Shown piece after piece: positions 21,319-33,903 of a stretch of DNA of 64,000 nucleotides. The number at the start of each line of letters is the position of its first letter. The first letter of the stretch is position 1. The position numbers and the translations under genes are program-made. Source of the DNA: Dendrocalamus latiflorus. Taxonomy: Eukaryota; Streptophyta; Magnoliopsida; Poales; Poaceae. Below the pieces are notes generated by a model, which was not told the origin of the DNA, made no database searches, and saw only the letters and a program-made list of their open reading frames with translations. The stretch spans positions 33,966,403 through 34,030,402 of the forward strand of contig CM029660.1 of assembly GCA_017311315.1 (NCBI GenBank), read 5' to 3'.

Positions 21319-24300
21319 AAGTTCTACCATCTCGTTTGTTTTATCCAATTTATCTGGCACATCAATTAGACCTAAATTTTGCAACTGAGTCTTCTCCAGG
21401 GGAATTTTCGACCTGTCAATGAAATTGGTGAGGCAGTTTTGCTCAACGATATTGAGGGAGAGGTCCCGGAAGATTTTCCCGAGGGTGTCTACATAAGAAA
21501 TGGTGAGCTCCACTTAATTCTAGCCTCTTATATTCAATATTTAATCTTTGCAGTTTACAAGTGATGATTGAACAGCACCTTACAAGTATTGATTGTGAAA
21601 GTATTTCATGTTCAGTGCAAGCGCACAACACTTGGAGAATTTCCATGTCTTACATTGAACTATTTGAACAGGTCCAAATCCTCTCCATCCAACACAAACA
21701 ACCGCGGACTCTATCTTTGGCTCAACATCATACATGTATTTTGAAGGACATGGAATGCTGCATGCTGTCTAACTTAACAAGAGCAGTCTAGGAGAATGGA
21801 GGATATTGTATAAGAACAAGTATGTGGATTCAGACACCTTTAAATTAGAGAGAGAAAAGAACAAAGTAGCTTTTGTCCCAGCTGCTGATGGCGAACCATA
21901 CGCAACACTAGTTGCATTTGTTCTCAACATGGTAAGTCTTACCAAATCTGAAGTCAAAATAGTTGAGATCAAGATAAACCCAGGAGGCCAGGACTGCTGC
22001 CATAATTAGCATAACTGAAACTCTCATATGTTGTTCCACCTACTAATAAATCAATACAAAGCAACAAATTATGGATGCCGAAAGTGAAAAGCGATTGATA
22101 TACACATGGTATACCATGGACAGTGGTGGATTGGACATAATTTTTAGCTTTCCATAGTTACCATGTTAGTTCTACTTTCTACATGAGTTATTCCAGAATA
22201 TTTCTTGGACAACTATCACCTTTCATGAACAAAGGCTGTTATAGTATGGATTGAGTACCCAATAATCTACTACATTTAACTTTTAGGTGAGAAAGTAAAT
22301 GATGAAACTCATACTTGTTATCTACCAAGGTCCTAGGCTTAGAACTTGTCAAGAACACATAACAATGCGGTATTCAAAGGTCTGGTTGTAGGAAAGACCA
22401 ATAGGGCCTAATGTCTTACTTGTTAGCTCTGAAGCCATATTCAAGCCATATCTAAGGTCTGCTTCAGCCTGCAAAAATGGGGCAAATTAAAGTAGAGTAG
22501 AAAACTCACAACTATTCAGCAGAATAGATGGTTACTGCTTACTACATGAAACACAACCAAATTTTGTGTAACTCTTTATTTTTATATGTAATTTCTACAC
22601 ATCTTCTTCTGTGATATTTACCTAACTTTTTCGTGTCACAGTTGAGATTTGGAAAGCCTGCCAAGGACAGTGCAAATACTAACATATTTGAACACGCTGG
22701 ACGAGCTTTTGCTGTCACGGAAAATCATCTGCCGTACGAAATTGACATCAATAATCTTAACACCCTAGGACCTTATGACATTAATGGAGCTTGGGATCAA
22801 CCTTTCACTAGTCATCCAAAGGTATTCAATGACAACTTGTTCGCTAACCATCAATTACAGATCCTTCATCAATCCATGAACTGCCATTTTTCAAGTCCAG
22901 AAATTCACAGTTTCACACCATGGTTCACAAGTTAATAAGTACGGAAGAATAAAACATTTCAAACATATAGTGTTATTAGAATAGTCATTGCCAACTAGAG
23001 TTATTCAATATGTTTATCATGTTCTGTTATTAATGAACTATTTCCCTTCTAAAACAAGTGTTCACATATGTCAATGACTTGTTTTACAGAAGATTCATGG
23101 AAGTGGAGAGCTGGTGATAATGGGGACAAATACTGAAAAGCCCCACTACGTGCTTGGAGTAATTTCCTGTAAGTTGTGAAATGTAATTCCACCCATCATC
23201 CAACAAGTAAAAAATACATGAAGATGATACTAACAGTCTTTAGGTGCAAGGCAGCTCGTAAATGAAACACAATAATCATATAGTCAAGTGCTGATGGTTA
23301 CATGCATGAGGATGTACACATTCCAGATGAGAACGTTCAAAAAATTGTACTGAACATACTAATACCAATTTGCCATATACATGATCATGTGAGCTGCTTG
23401 CTAATAGCATACATCATCAGAGTTATCATAGAAAATTTATCTTTCTGATTTTATTACAATAGTAGTTGACTATTTACTGAGTGATGTCTTTTCACATGAT
23501 AAGCTGATGGTGAGAGGCTTCTTCACAAGGTTGATCTCAAATTTGAGGAAGCAAAATTCATTCATGACAGTGGAGTAACTACAAAGTATGCTTGCTTTTG
23601 TTTATGAGCCATCTTAGATTCTGCTAAACAATATCTTTTTCCTGTAACTACTATTTCATGTATTATAGGTGCAATATTATAATGGACTATCCTCTCCGAT
23701 TTGGCATATTAAGGACATGTTTACGAAAGCCGTAAGTCAAGTGCATATACACCATCTGTTCTATGGAAAACACCTTTTTGAGTAATATGCAGATTGATTT
23801 GATGATCCAAAATAATGTACCTATGTTTCTCTTCAGATTTTTCCAAAATGATATGAATGGCAAATCACGTATTGGAGTAATGCCTCGGTTTGGTAATGCT
23901 GAGTCCATCATGTGGTTTGATGTGGAGAACCATTGCAGTTACCATTTATTTAATTGTTTTGAGGATGGAAATGAGGTAATTCTCAGTAAAAGGAAAAATG
24001 ATCATGACACAGATGTAATTCGTTCATTTGAGCAAACTTTGCCCTGTATAACACTACTCAGTACTCATAGTTCAAAACTAGAGGGGGGGTGGGTGGATCT
24101 GGTGCAGTAGTTAAATGATGAACATGCGCTTGTAAAACTATTGACCCACTGGTTATTCTGGTGATGAAAACATATTCAACACATGAAAACTATTTTAAGA
24201 AGGATCTGTAGGCCAACATTAGAATGTTATTGTGGACTATATCTTTTATATTCAAATGCAGATTTTATTAGTTTATAAGCACTACAATATATAGATAAGA

Positions 24301-25519
24301 TTAGCTGTTCCCCAATCTCCAGAAAGACTCTTCTCTTTTGGTGTAGTTTTTGTCTCATAAATCACACTTATACACATTTTTTTTATGCCACATGTAGCGT
24401 GCTAGTATCAGTATTACCTTGATCCTATTTTGTCAATGTTTTAACTAGAATAACTAATGATTAAAATCAGAACGCAGGGATTTAAATTATTCTTCCGTCC
24501 CTAGTTTATAACTAATAACTAATGACAGGTTGTTGTCAGAGGCTGTCGAACACTCGGTTCAGTACTCCCTAGTGCATGTTATAGTGTTGAAAAGTCAAAA
24601 TGGTATGGAAGAGTGTTTCTCCCACCAGATAAGAATTCAAGAAATTTTGATCCTTCGGTAGATGGCATTCTCTTCTCTCGCCCTTATGAATGGAGGCTAA
24701 ACTTGAAAAGTGGCATTACAAACGAAGGTTATCTTACCAGTGAGAAAATTGCAATGGATTTTCCTGTTATCAATGACAATTTTATAGGTGTCCGAAACAA
24801 GTATGGATATGCTCAAGTTGTTGATTCAGTGGAAACCAGTAAAACAGGTATACTTATCACGACATTGCTGAAACAGAATTTCTTTTCAAGTGTTCTTGTT
24901 GTCATTTTAATTACACACCTCATGACATGTTATTGTGTGTTCTTGTCGATTTAAGTTACTTGCATCATCTTCAAATGTTGTACATATATCATTGGGTGTA
25001 ATGCTGCAGGCTTATTTAAGTATAAGATGATAGCAAAGCTACACTTTGACATGCAAGACAAGGTTAGTAAATATTGCAGAAAAATAAGTTCTTCCCCCTT
25101 TTTTTTGTTAATATGGACTAAAGTATCAGAACATACCCAGGAAAACAAACAATTGATATCAGTGGAGTACCATGCTTTACAAGAGAAACAGTTCTGCTCC
25201 GGAGTTCAATTTGTTGCAAAGAAAAACGGAATTGACGAAGATGATGGATGGATAATTACATATGTCCATGACGAGGAAAGTGACATCTCTCAGGTAATTT
25301 GAACCTCATCAAATTGTGTACTTACAAAGCATGTCACATGACTTCATTCTATTTCCACTTATCTCAATCTATCAAACCTCTTATCTTTGTAGGTTTACTT
25401 TATCGATGCAAAGAGATTTTCAGAGGAGCCTGTAGCAAAAATCACTTTACCTCAAAGGGTTCCATATGGTTTCCATGGAAATTTTTTCTACAAGTGATCG
25501 AAAATAATGTGAAGTTTAT

Positions 25520-25764
25520 TGTTGTAGGGGTGGCCCCTACTTAAGCCCAGCCGGCCTGCTAAAGGATTGTAAAATCCAAAATGGGATATGTATAATGACA
25601 TAAATACCCCTACGAAAGGTACTTGGGGTGTAAGGACATAATTGTAAAATACTCATATGAATATATATATGGCTGCCCTGGACATGGGGAAAGGGGCAAG
25701 CATTGTTCACCTGTTATCTCCACTACCATACTTTTACTTTACTATTTGGTCAATAACCACAACA
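25520..25764 (+). mobile_element. Solo LTR of the Tat-type family, 3' flank of CCD copy A
   Basis: TGTTGTAGGGGTGGCCCC...AACCACAACA is the reverse complement of the LTRs at 3770 and 14201, clearly diverged from them. A perfect 5-bp duplication TTTAT flanks it (25515-25519, 25765-25769). Copy B has the empty site GAAGTTTAT followed directly by the flank. Its orientation is opposite to the full element. It starts 22 bp after the CCD stop codon and so interrupts the 3' UTR. Confidence 0.9.
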
Positions 25765-25882
25765 TTTATAAGGACACATCAATGAAATGTACCAAGCATT
25801 TACACTCATGGTTGAAACATCAATAGACTACTTAGAGTGGTTAAAGCACAACAAGATTCACAAAGCACCGTCAAGAATTGTT

Positions 25883-28637
25883 TGTAACATGCTGGCCCTC
25901 TGAGCCCGGAATGCTACCACTACATCATGACATTTGCATTTACAACTGTTGCTAACAGAGTTAGGCAACCACTATTTTATTTACACCTCAACAATACGAT
26001 AAACCACATACCATTTTAACACTAACTACTCTTGCATTCCATTAGGGTTTAAATATGTTAACTAAAGGTGACATGTGAGTTACAATTGCATGTGGAATAA
26101 TGTGCAACTCCCGCCTATGCATGTCGTCTTCAATGCTCACCTAAAAAATGTAAGTAAACAAAGGCGAGTCCAAAGAATCAACAAGCACATATTAGAAAAA
26201 GTAAACATTACTACACGCATGAGTCATAACCTAGCCATGTCATTTTCCACTTGTTTCAACATGAACATAATAATAAAACTAAACATGTCATTCTCCACAT
26301 GTTCAACATAATCATAATTATAAACCTAAACATACGATTCTCCACATGTTCAACATGGTCATATCATAAACCTAAACATGTCATAATTCACATGTTCAAT
26401 ATAGTCATGTCATCATTTTCATGTCTCATCATCATCTTTCCATTAGTGCAATGCATCACTCCTCTACATGCTCATTTGCTCTTCACATTGCATATACCAG
26501 TATAGCTTAAGTGAACACCCATCAATGGTCACCCTAACATGGGCATGTCCTCATCGGCACGGGAATCTCTCCAATCTCGTGGAGGCCTACCGAGGTAGGT
26601 TTTACATATCCACCCACGGTGGATATTTTTCTCATCATATGAGTGCACATGATGCAAATGCATAAGTCCATTGTCATTATCATTTTTCATCAGTATCATC
26701 ATTGGCAAGGTAGCATCAATACTCACCCCCATTTCATCATCATTGTCATCATCATTTATGTAGCAAAGGTAAATATCGCATGTTTTATAATAGTTACGGT
26801 CTACCGCTCTCCCATGCACTTGCTTGTTTATCCTCAGGGATGATGCATGGACAGCTTCGAATCAGGACCTCCACCTATATAAGCATCAACCCGACTTAAT
26901 ATAATATAGCAATACACACACTTTTACGAACGACGTTGATTCTACGCGCATAACCCAACATTGGCGTAAAACGCTTAGGGTTGAGGATTCGACGCGCATA
27001 TCACAACCCCTCTTCATTTTTTTCATTTTTCTCTTTTTTTCTTTTCTTTTCTCATCTTTTCTTTTTTTCTTCTTGTCTTTCCCCCCTTTTTTTCTTTCTT
27101 TCTTTCTTTTTTCCCCACTTGGCCGAAGCCTCCCCATCCACTTGGTTCTAACCCCAACCTTATCCTCTCCTTCCTCTTCACTCAAGCAAAATTGCCACCT
27201 CGAGGCCATGGGCATGCTGGACTGGGTGGCTATCTCGCCCTCTGACTCACTGCCGGCAGGCTCTCCGCCACACCCCCCATGCATGGCTCCCCCTTGAGCC
27301 CCCTTCACGCCTCGGCTTCTCCCCCTCACCTCCCAATCCGGACTCTGCCTCCTCCAAGAGCCTTTGGGCGTACTGTCATGGCCTGCTCCCCCCGGCTCCT
27401 CACATGGGTCCCTCTGTGTCGTCGCCCGAGCTCCCCTCGACTCCTTGCTACCGCCACTGGCTAGAAGCTCAGCGTTTCGGCTTGGTCCCCGTAGCACCCC
27501 TCCTAACCTCGACCGGCTCAACCGCCACCAGCCCTCCCGGTTCGACCTTGGCCATCGACTGGGGTGCTCTAGGGTTCGACTCGGCCATGATCGAGCACCA
27601 TGGCTCCAGTCCCCCACGGCTTCTCGGCTCCTACACGTCCTTCCCCTTCCGATACTGATACTGGCTTCAATGGTTCACCTCCACTCCTCTTCCTACCCAT
27701 GATGGTTCACTCTTTTGCCCTTCTCTACTTTACGCATTTTGTTTTAGCTTCTATTTTTGTCTTGCTTTGCTACCTAAGCATGTACGGTCTTGGGAACGCC
27801 TATGGGTGTCACCACGACGGGACTTAGCGAGGGACATGTGTCGGGGAGCATGCTCCTCTGACTAAGGGTGTACGACGATCCTACGGGCTCGCCACTAGAG
27901 TAGTGCTATGGATAGAGAGGGAAAGAATCGAGGGGCCTACTTGTTGTTGGTTGGAAACAGTAATGGAGGTGTGGAGGATGTTTACGATAGCCGCGGTGTT
28001 GTCTTGTTGTCGTGGTTGGCCCAAGGATGTTGTCTGTGATCCTTGCTTCTCTCCTTTGTTTCTCTCGTCCTCACTTCTCTCTATGTGGCTGGTTGGCTTT
28101 GTGGTGCTTGGCTTTGGGCTTTGCCTTAGCCGAGTAATGCGAGATGGAAGTGTTTCTTGCCTTGCTTTGGCTTGGCTCTTGGTTTGCTCTCGGTTGAGGG
28201 AAGGAAAATGGAGTGGGGTGCTTGGCCATTGGTGTTGCGCTTAAGAAGGTGAGGCAGGGCTGGCTCTCTCTATCTCTCTTGGCTTGTTCCTTGCCAATGT
28301 TGCCCTTGCCTTATCTCTTGAGCTCTCTCAGCTCACTGTTGGCTTATGGACCATTGGTCCATAGAGTAAACTTAGCACTATTCTTCATTTTTCTACTGCG
28401 GAAGGTAAGTCGGTAAAAAATATAGGCGTTGGATTCTTTTGCTGCTAGATGATGAGGCCCACTAAAGTGTGAGGCGCCGACAGGCCCCGAACAGTCTGGG
28501 AACCTCGATGAGTGCTATTCGCTTCATCATTCTAAAGTCGAAGGGTTCTGATGACAAAAACTTTTTGTTTTTGTTTTATTCTCCCTTGGATTGTTTTTAT
28601 TCTTCGCTTCTGTTATCTTTTTTCTTCTGGTATTACA
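25883..28637 (-). repeat. 3' LTR (left) of the decayed gypsy element
   Basis: Ends TG...CA with TGTAA inverted ends. The polypurine tract lies just inside (minus strand AAAGGGGGTAGAA, about 28638-28652). A long pyrimidine tract is at 27000-27115 and GC-rich sequence at 27120-27660. ORFs here are on low-complexity sequence and were not called. Confidence 0.8.
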
Positions 28638-28659
28638 TTCTACCCCCTTTCACAGAATT

Positions 28660-30900
28660 TGCCCCCGAATTCTAACGCTTGACAATCCACATAGAAGAAC
28701 AAAAAATGAAAAGAACTATATAGAAAATAACTCTAACTTGTACCAGAGAAAACAACTCTGGGTACTTCTCACGCATGCGAGACTCCAATTCCCAAGTCAC
28801 TTCTCATTCGGACTGATGTGTCCAAAGCACTTTGATATACTTTATCGTTTTATGACTCAACACCTTCTTTGATTCCTCCAGAATCCGAACTAGATAGGAC
28901 TCGAAGGTGAGGCCGTGCTTAATGGACACCGGTTCTAGCACAAACTCATGCTCCGGATCCCTTAAGTGTCTAGTGTCTGAATGGTGCATTCGGACTGTCC
29001 ATCCGTCTGTGGGTGGAAAGCAATACTAAACTAAAGTTTCATGCCTAGAGCACTCTGTAGACTTTCCCAAAACTTGGAGACAAACTTGGCATCCCTGTCG
29101 AAAACTATGGTCTTAGGCACACCATGCAACCTCACTATCTCATGCACATAGATGAGGGCTAAATCACTTGCCAAGTTCGTTGTACAAATAGGGATAAAGC
29201 ACGCGGACTTACTGAATCGGTCCACCACTACCCAAATCGCATCCTTACCTCACGAGGTATGAGGTAGGCTGACTATAAAGTCCATGGTAATATTGTCCCA
29301 TGGCCATTGAGGAACATCCAGTGGCTGCAATAGCCCAACAGGACGCTTATGCTCAGCCTTCACTTGCTGGCAAACCCGACAGGATGTTACATATCGAGGG
29401 ACATCCACTTTCATTCTCTTCCATCAGAAGCTTTTTTTCAAATTGTGATACGTTTTGGTCTCGTTAGGATGTACTGTGTACGAGATATGATGAGCTTCCC
29501 TCAATATATCATCCTTGACATGAGCCCTTTGTGGCACACAAAGGCGGCACTTAAATCGCAATACGCCTGACTCATCAAGGCTAAAATCCCTCATTTTCTC
29601 TTCATTGAGGCACTTCCTCACCAGTTTAAGCAACCGATCATGTTGTTGCACCTCTTACTCGCTCTGAAATTGCTGATTCTAGCAACAGTTGCGTCTCAGC
29701 CTGTGTTGTTCCAGCATAACAATAGGAAACTCCCATCCGATCGAAGTCAGTAATGAGATAACCTAGAGTGGAGGGTGTCGTCTTGCGACTAAGGGCATCA
29801 GCAACCACATTCATTTTGCCTAGATGGTACTGGATAGTGAGATCATAATTTTTAATCAGATCCAACCACCTTCTTTGCCTCAAATTCATCTCCTTCTGAA
29901 TGAAGATATACTTGAGGCTCTTGTGGTTGGTGAAAATATCATAGGACTCTCTATACAAGTAATGTTTCCAAATTTTTAGAGCAAAAACCACTGCAACTAG
30001 CTCTAAATTGTAAGTAGGGTAATTTTACTCATGTTTCTTTGATTGTCGTGATGCATACACAATCACTTTACTGTCTTGCATGAGCATGCAACCTAGACCC
30101 ACTCGAGAAACGTCTGAGTAGACCGTGAAATGCTTTCCTGGCTCGGGGAGGGTGAGAACAGGAGCAATTACTAACTTCTCTTACAAAGTTTTGAAACTAT
30201 GCTCACATTTATCGATCCACTAGAATTTCACGCCTTTCCGCGTGAGCTAAGACATTGGTTTGGCAATAATAGAGAATTGTTTCACAAAATGCTGGTAATA
30301 ACCGGCCAAGCCAATAAAACTTCTCACGTCTTTAAAATTAGATGGCCTCTTCCAGTCTATGACAGTAGAAATCTTATCTGGATCTACTAAAATACCTTCC
30401 TGGTTAATCACATGACCCAGGAATCCTACTTTGGAAATCCAGAACTCGCATTTCTTTAACTTCGTGAAGAATTGATTCTCCCTCAGAGTCTCAAGCATAA
30501 GCCTCAAATGCTGCTCATACTCTTCCTTAGTCTTAGAATAAATCAGGATATCATCATGAACATGACTACAAAGTCATCAAGATACTTGTGCAGCATACTG
30601 TTCATCGTCTCCATGAAGAAAATAAAGACATTTGTTAGTCCAAAGGATATAAATTTTATACTCATAGTGCTCATATCTCATGGAAAAAGTTGTCTTTTCA
30701 ATATTTTTCTCCTGCACACGAATCTGATTATACCTAGATTGTAGATCAATCTTGGAGAACACCTTGGATCCTTTCAATTAATCAAACAAGTCCTCGATGT
30801 GAGGCAAATGGTATTTATTCTTGATGGTTACCTTATTAAGAGCACGATAGTCTATGTACTCCAATCCTTCTTCTTAGTGAATAGGACAGGGGCTCTCCAA
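28660..30900 (-). pseudogene. pol: Decayed gypsy pol: reverse transcriptase, RNase H, integrase
   Basis: On the minus strand, from right to left: RT pieces (FSKIDLQSRYNQIRV near 30750; CEFWISKVGFLGHVI and RSFIGLAGYYQHFVK near 30440-30260), RNase H (FTNHKSLKYIFIQKEMNLRQ, YHLGKMNVVADALSRK near 29930-29770), integrase zinc finger and core (VDRFSKSACFIPI, LHGVPKTIVFDRDAKF near 29220-29100). Order RT-RH-INT confirms Ty3/gypsy. The RT catalytic box near 30560 is frameshifted and a TAG follows the integrase piece near 29028, so it is not functional. Confidence 0.88.
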
Positions 30901-31365
30901 GGTGACACACTTCGATGAATTAATCCCTTAGACAACAGCTCATCCAATTGCTTCTTCAATTCCTCCTGGAATAGTTGCACCAAATGGTATAGGGACAGAG
31001 AGATAGGTCATGTGCCAGGAATAAGATCAATCATAAACTCCACATCCCTTTTGGGTGGCATTCATAGAAGTTCTTCGGGAAATACATCGGGATACTCCAA
31101 CACCACTAGAATATCCTCAATGCACAAAGGCGCACTAGGCTTTTCCACAAGTGCTAAAAGCAATCCAGACTTCAAGGTTCCTTGGCCAGGGAATAGGCTA
31201 GCCAGCACAAAAAGAGAACACGGAGGTGCATTCCCCTGAAAGATTATCTCCTCCCCGGAAGGTGCTTGCAGAGTGACTGTCCTCTAGAAGCAGGAAATCA
31301 TGGCCTGGTAGCGATGCAACCAGTTATACCAAGGATAACATCAAATGACTCTATTTGAATAACCA

Positions 31366-32170
31366 TTAGGTTGGCAACAAAATCCTCACGAACTCACGGG
31401 ACACAAAAGAATATATAGCATCGAAGTCAAAAAGAACAAGGGCTTCACATGAATCCACTAACAGGGTACCTATCACCACATCCAGCTGACCCGTGGACTT
31501 AGCGACAGGCAATGAGCAGACTCTGGGTGGCATCAGTGCGGCGAGAGCCCTGACACTCTGCTGTGGTAGCATCGGAAACAGAGGCGGTGCAGCGTGCTGA
31601 AATAGAGCAGTCGGTGCAAGGTGCCAGTAATTCCCAGTGGGTGGTGCCCAGAAAAGAGGAGGCTGTGGCACAGGGGCAACCGCCAACATATGGACAGGCC
31701 CCCGAGATGAAGCATTTGTCGATGACACATGTACCAGCTCTCACTTGATGATACTAGAGGGATTATGTCAACAAACCCACTCCATATGGCCCAACCGGCC
31801 ACACTGTCGACACTCCCCTGTCCAAGCACATTTGGCAGATGGTGCCAATCACCGCACTTGAAACAAATCATGCCCTATCCTGGGACAAGACGATAGGCTA
31901 TGGTCACTGATGAAGAACGAGACGCTGAAGAAGGTGGCCTCAAAGACTTGGACTTGTAAGCCGTGGGGGACGCTGGTTCCACTTGGACCTCTTAGGAGTG
32001 GGGCACTGAGATGACCCACCTCCCTTTCTGAAACTCCTCTTCTGGTCACCGCTAGAAGCACTCAGACCACCAGAGAGTTGCAGCCCTTTAGTGAGCTGCA
32101 TTTCCATCTCCATCCCTCTGGCCTGTTCTGCCATGGACCTAAAGTCACGTGGTGTGGTAGTGATAGCACT
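31366..32170 (-). pseudogene. Decayed gag C-terminus and protease of the gypsy element
   Basis: Minus-strand pieces include AEQARGMEMEMQLTKGLQ (gag), a damaged zinc knuckle beginning CFKCGDWHH without its last cysteine, and a protease region VLFDFDAIYSFVSREF where the expected D-S-G active site reads D-F-D. These losses show non-function. Confidence 0.7.
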
Positions 32171-33100
32171 AGCGGTCCCGATCTTTCGATGAAAGTGGTA
32201 GATTCAATTGGGGAAGGAGATGACGTTGACGACCCGACTACAACCTTCCAAGGATGTTACACCTTAGCGATCGATACACCAACTCCAGAGGTTGTTCGTG
32301 ACCTTACCGGCGCACAATCAACCTAACCACAAGGGTACTTGTTCCTGCAAGCAATCGAAGAACATGCAAGAACAAGATGAACAGCAACTCAATTTGCAAA
32401 TAAAAGATGTAGATTTCAATCGAAACAAAATCACGATGGGGTTCCGAAGACAAGTATTCGGACGGTCCCGCCGACACGCGCGAATACAAGGCGAAGTAGC
32501 AAAAGCTAACTTAGTCTATCAAAACCCAAACCTTAGAAGAGGGTGCGGCTGCCTATTTAAGAGAATACAGGAGGTGGAGGCTCGGCCAAAACACATGGAA
32601 GCCGAATAGGACTCGATTACAAGGCCCAAGGCCCACTTTGACTCGGACTAGAAAAGTAACGTAACTTGTTTGGCAGTTTTCGACCGGCTCGGATGGAATT
32701 TGGAGGTGAGCCTGGATCCATCTTAAAGTAGACTTCAAGAGCTTTCCAACGAGTACTCACGGGCCCCAAAAAACCTTCTGGATCAAAAGTTATGTCCGTT
32801 TGAAGTAGACGCTGTTAGGAAGGCCGAATCCGAGTCAAACTCGCGAATAGGACTTGGGTTGCGCTTGACGGTTCCACTTCCATACTTGAGCTCACGTGGT
32901 TCTTCCCCATGGTTCCTAAGGACAATTAAATCATCACAAGAATTAAGTAGTATTCCATTCTTTGAAATATTTGTATGCAAACTTAGGAACGTATTCACCT
33001 GATGGTTAAGTTGACGTGCTCGTGCTCAAGTCATTGGTCCTTGTATTTCAGTTTGTTTTGGAGTTGGCACGGTTGTATCCATGGAAAGGATGTCCTCATC
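32171..33100. other. Unassigned insert of about 0.9 kb inside gag of the gypsy element
   Basis: Gag coding similarity ends near 32170 and resumes near 33100 (SVMSNDLEKAKRYRQELNSE on the minus strand). The material between has no recognised domain. Boundaries are approximate and no target duplication was confirmed. Confidence 0.4.
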
Positions 33101-33700
33101 AGGTAGCCCCCATAACATGCCAGAACTCAGAGTTGAGCTCTTGGCGATACCTTTTAGCCTTCTCAAGGTCATTGCTCATGACCGATGGTATGAAATGGAT
33201 TAGGTTGTTCAATCCACCTCGTACTCAGCCACGATCATCTTTCCCTGCATAAAGGTCGACAGAGTGACCTTTATACTTTCCACAAAATAATCTGGGTAAT
33301 ACTTTGTCTTGAACTGCTTAGTGAAGATCTCCCAGGTAGGTGAACCCTGGGTAGGGGTCATAGCTAAAAGAACCCCTTCCTACCAGATGTCCACCTGACC
33401 TTTCAGCTGGAAAGCCACATAGCCTCCAATGTGATCAGAATGGCAGTAGGGGCAGCAATGGGCACGCCCGCACCAGCGGCTGCTGGTGCTTGTCGGCGAA
33501 GTGCACGAACCTCTTCTACAAACTCTCATAGTTAGACCAAAGACCTTGCTGGATCCCTAGCTACGAACTACTTAGCAGAAGCAACCTCAACGTCAGAAGC
33601 CTCCTGCTAAACCCCAAGTGATGGTTGTAGTTCGCCACAGCCACGACCGTGATCTCTACCTCTCGGCATCTCGATAAGCACTCACATAAACAACTCACAA
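33100..33700 (-). pseudogene. gag: Decayed gag capsid region of the gypsy element
   Basis: The minus strand around 33230-33100 reads LNNLIHFIPSVMSNDLEKAK, typical of Ty3/gypsy Retrotrans_gag. Other frames hold neighbouring pieces with stops between them. Confidence 0.65.
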
Positions 33701-33884
33701 GCATCTACCTCAGCAGTACAAATCAACAAATTAGCTAGCAAAAAATGTATATGCAATGCAAGACCCAAACCCCATCCTATTGTGTACCAGAGTGTATCAA
33801 ATTTAATTTAATTTTTAGGCCTAGGTCAAGTTTTAGTTGAATAGTTAAGCCAAGTTATCAATTTTTTCCTTACCACAGACCTAA

Positions 33885-33902
33885 CGCCCGCTCTAATACC
33901 AA
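33885..33902 (-). other. Primer binding site of the decayed gypsy element
   Basis: The minus strand reads TTGGTATTAGAGCGGGCG one base after the LTR end. This matches the plant initiator-tRNA-Met type (TGGTATCAGAGC) with one change. Confidence 0.8.
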
Positions 33903-33903
33903 T

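Larger units (their letters stand above)
17458..25497 (+). pseudogene. Carotenoid cleavage dioxygenase-like gene, copy A (premature stop in exon 4)
   Basis: Thirteen exons by splice signals and comparison with copy B: 17458-17559, 20761-20895, 21400-21502, 21672-21931, 22642-22821, 23090-23168, 23504-23585, 23669-23731, 23837-23975, 24529-24847, 25010-25062, 25141-25293, 25393-25497. CCD superfamily (RPE65) features: GVYIRNGPNPLHP, YEGHGMLHAV-type (here YFEGHGMLHAV) and the four iron-ligand histidines in FTSHPK, FIHD, YHLFNC and YGFHGNF. In exon 4 the reading after GMLHAV is TAA (21770-21772), where copy B has TAC. Everything after about residue 140 would be lost, removing all four iron ligands. 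Splice sites otherwise remain intact, so the stop may be recent. LINE, MITE and foldback insertions affect the promoter, leader and intron 1. Exon 2 could start 15 bases earlier at 20746. Confidence 0.85.
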
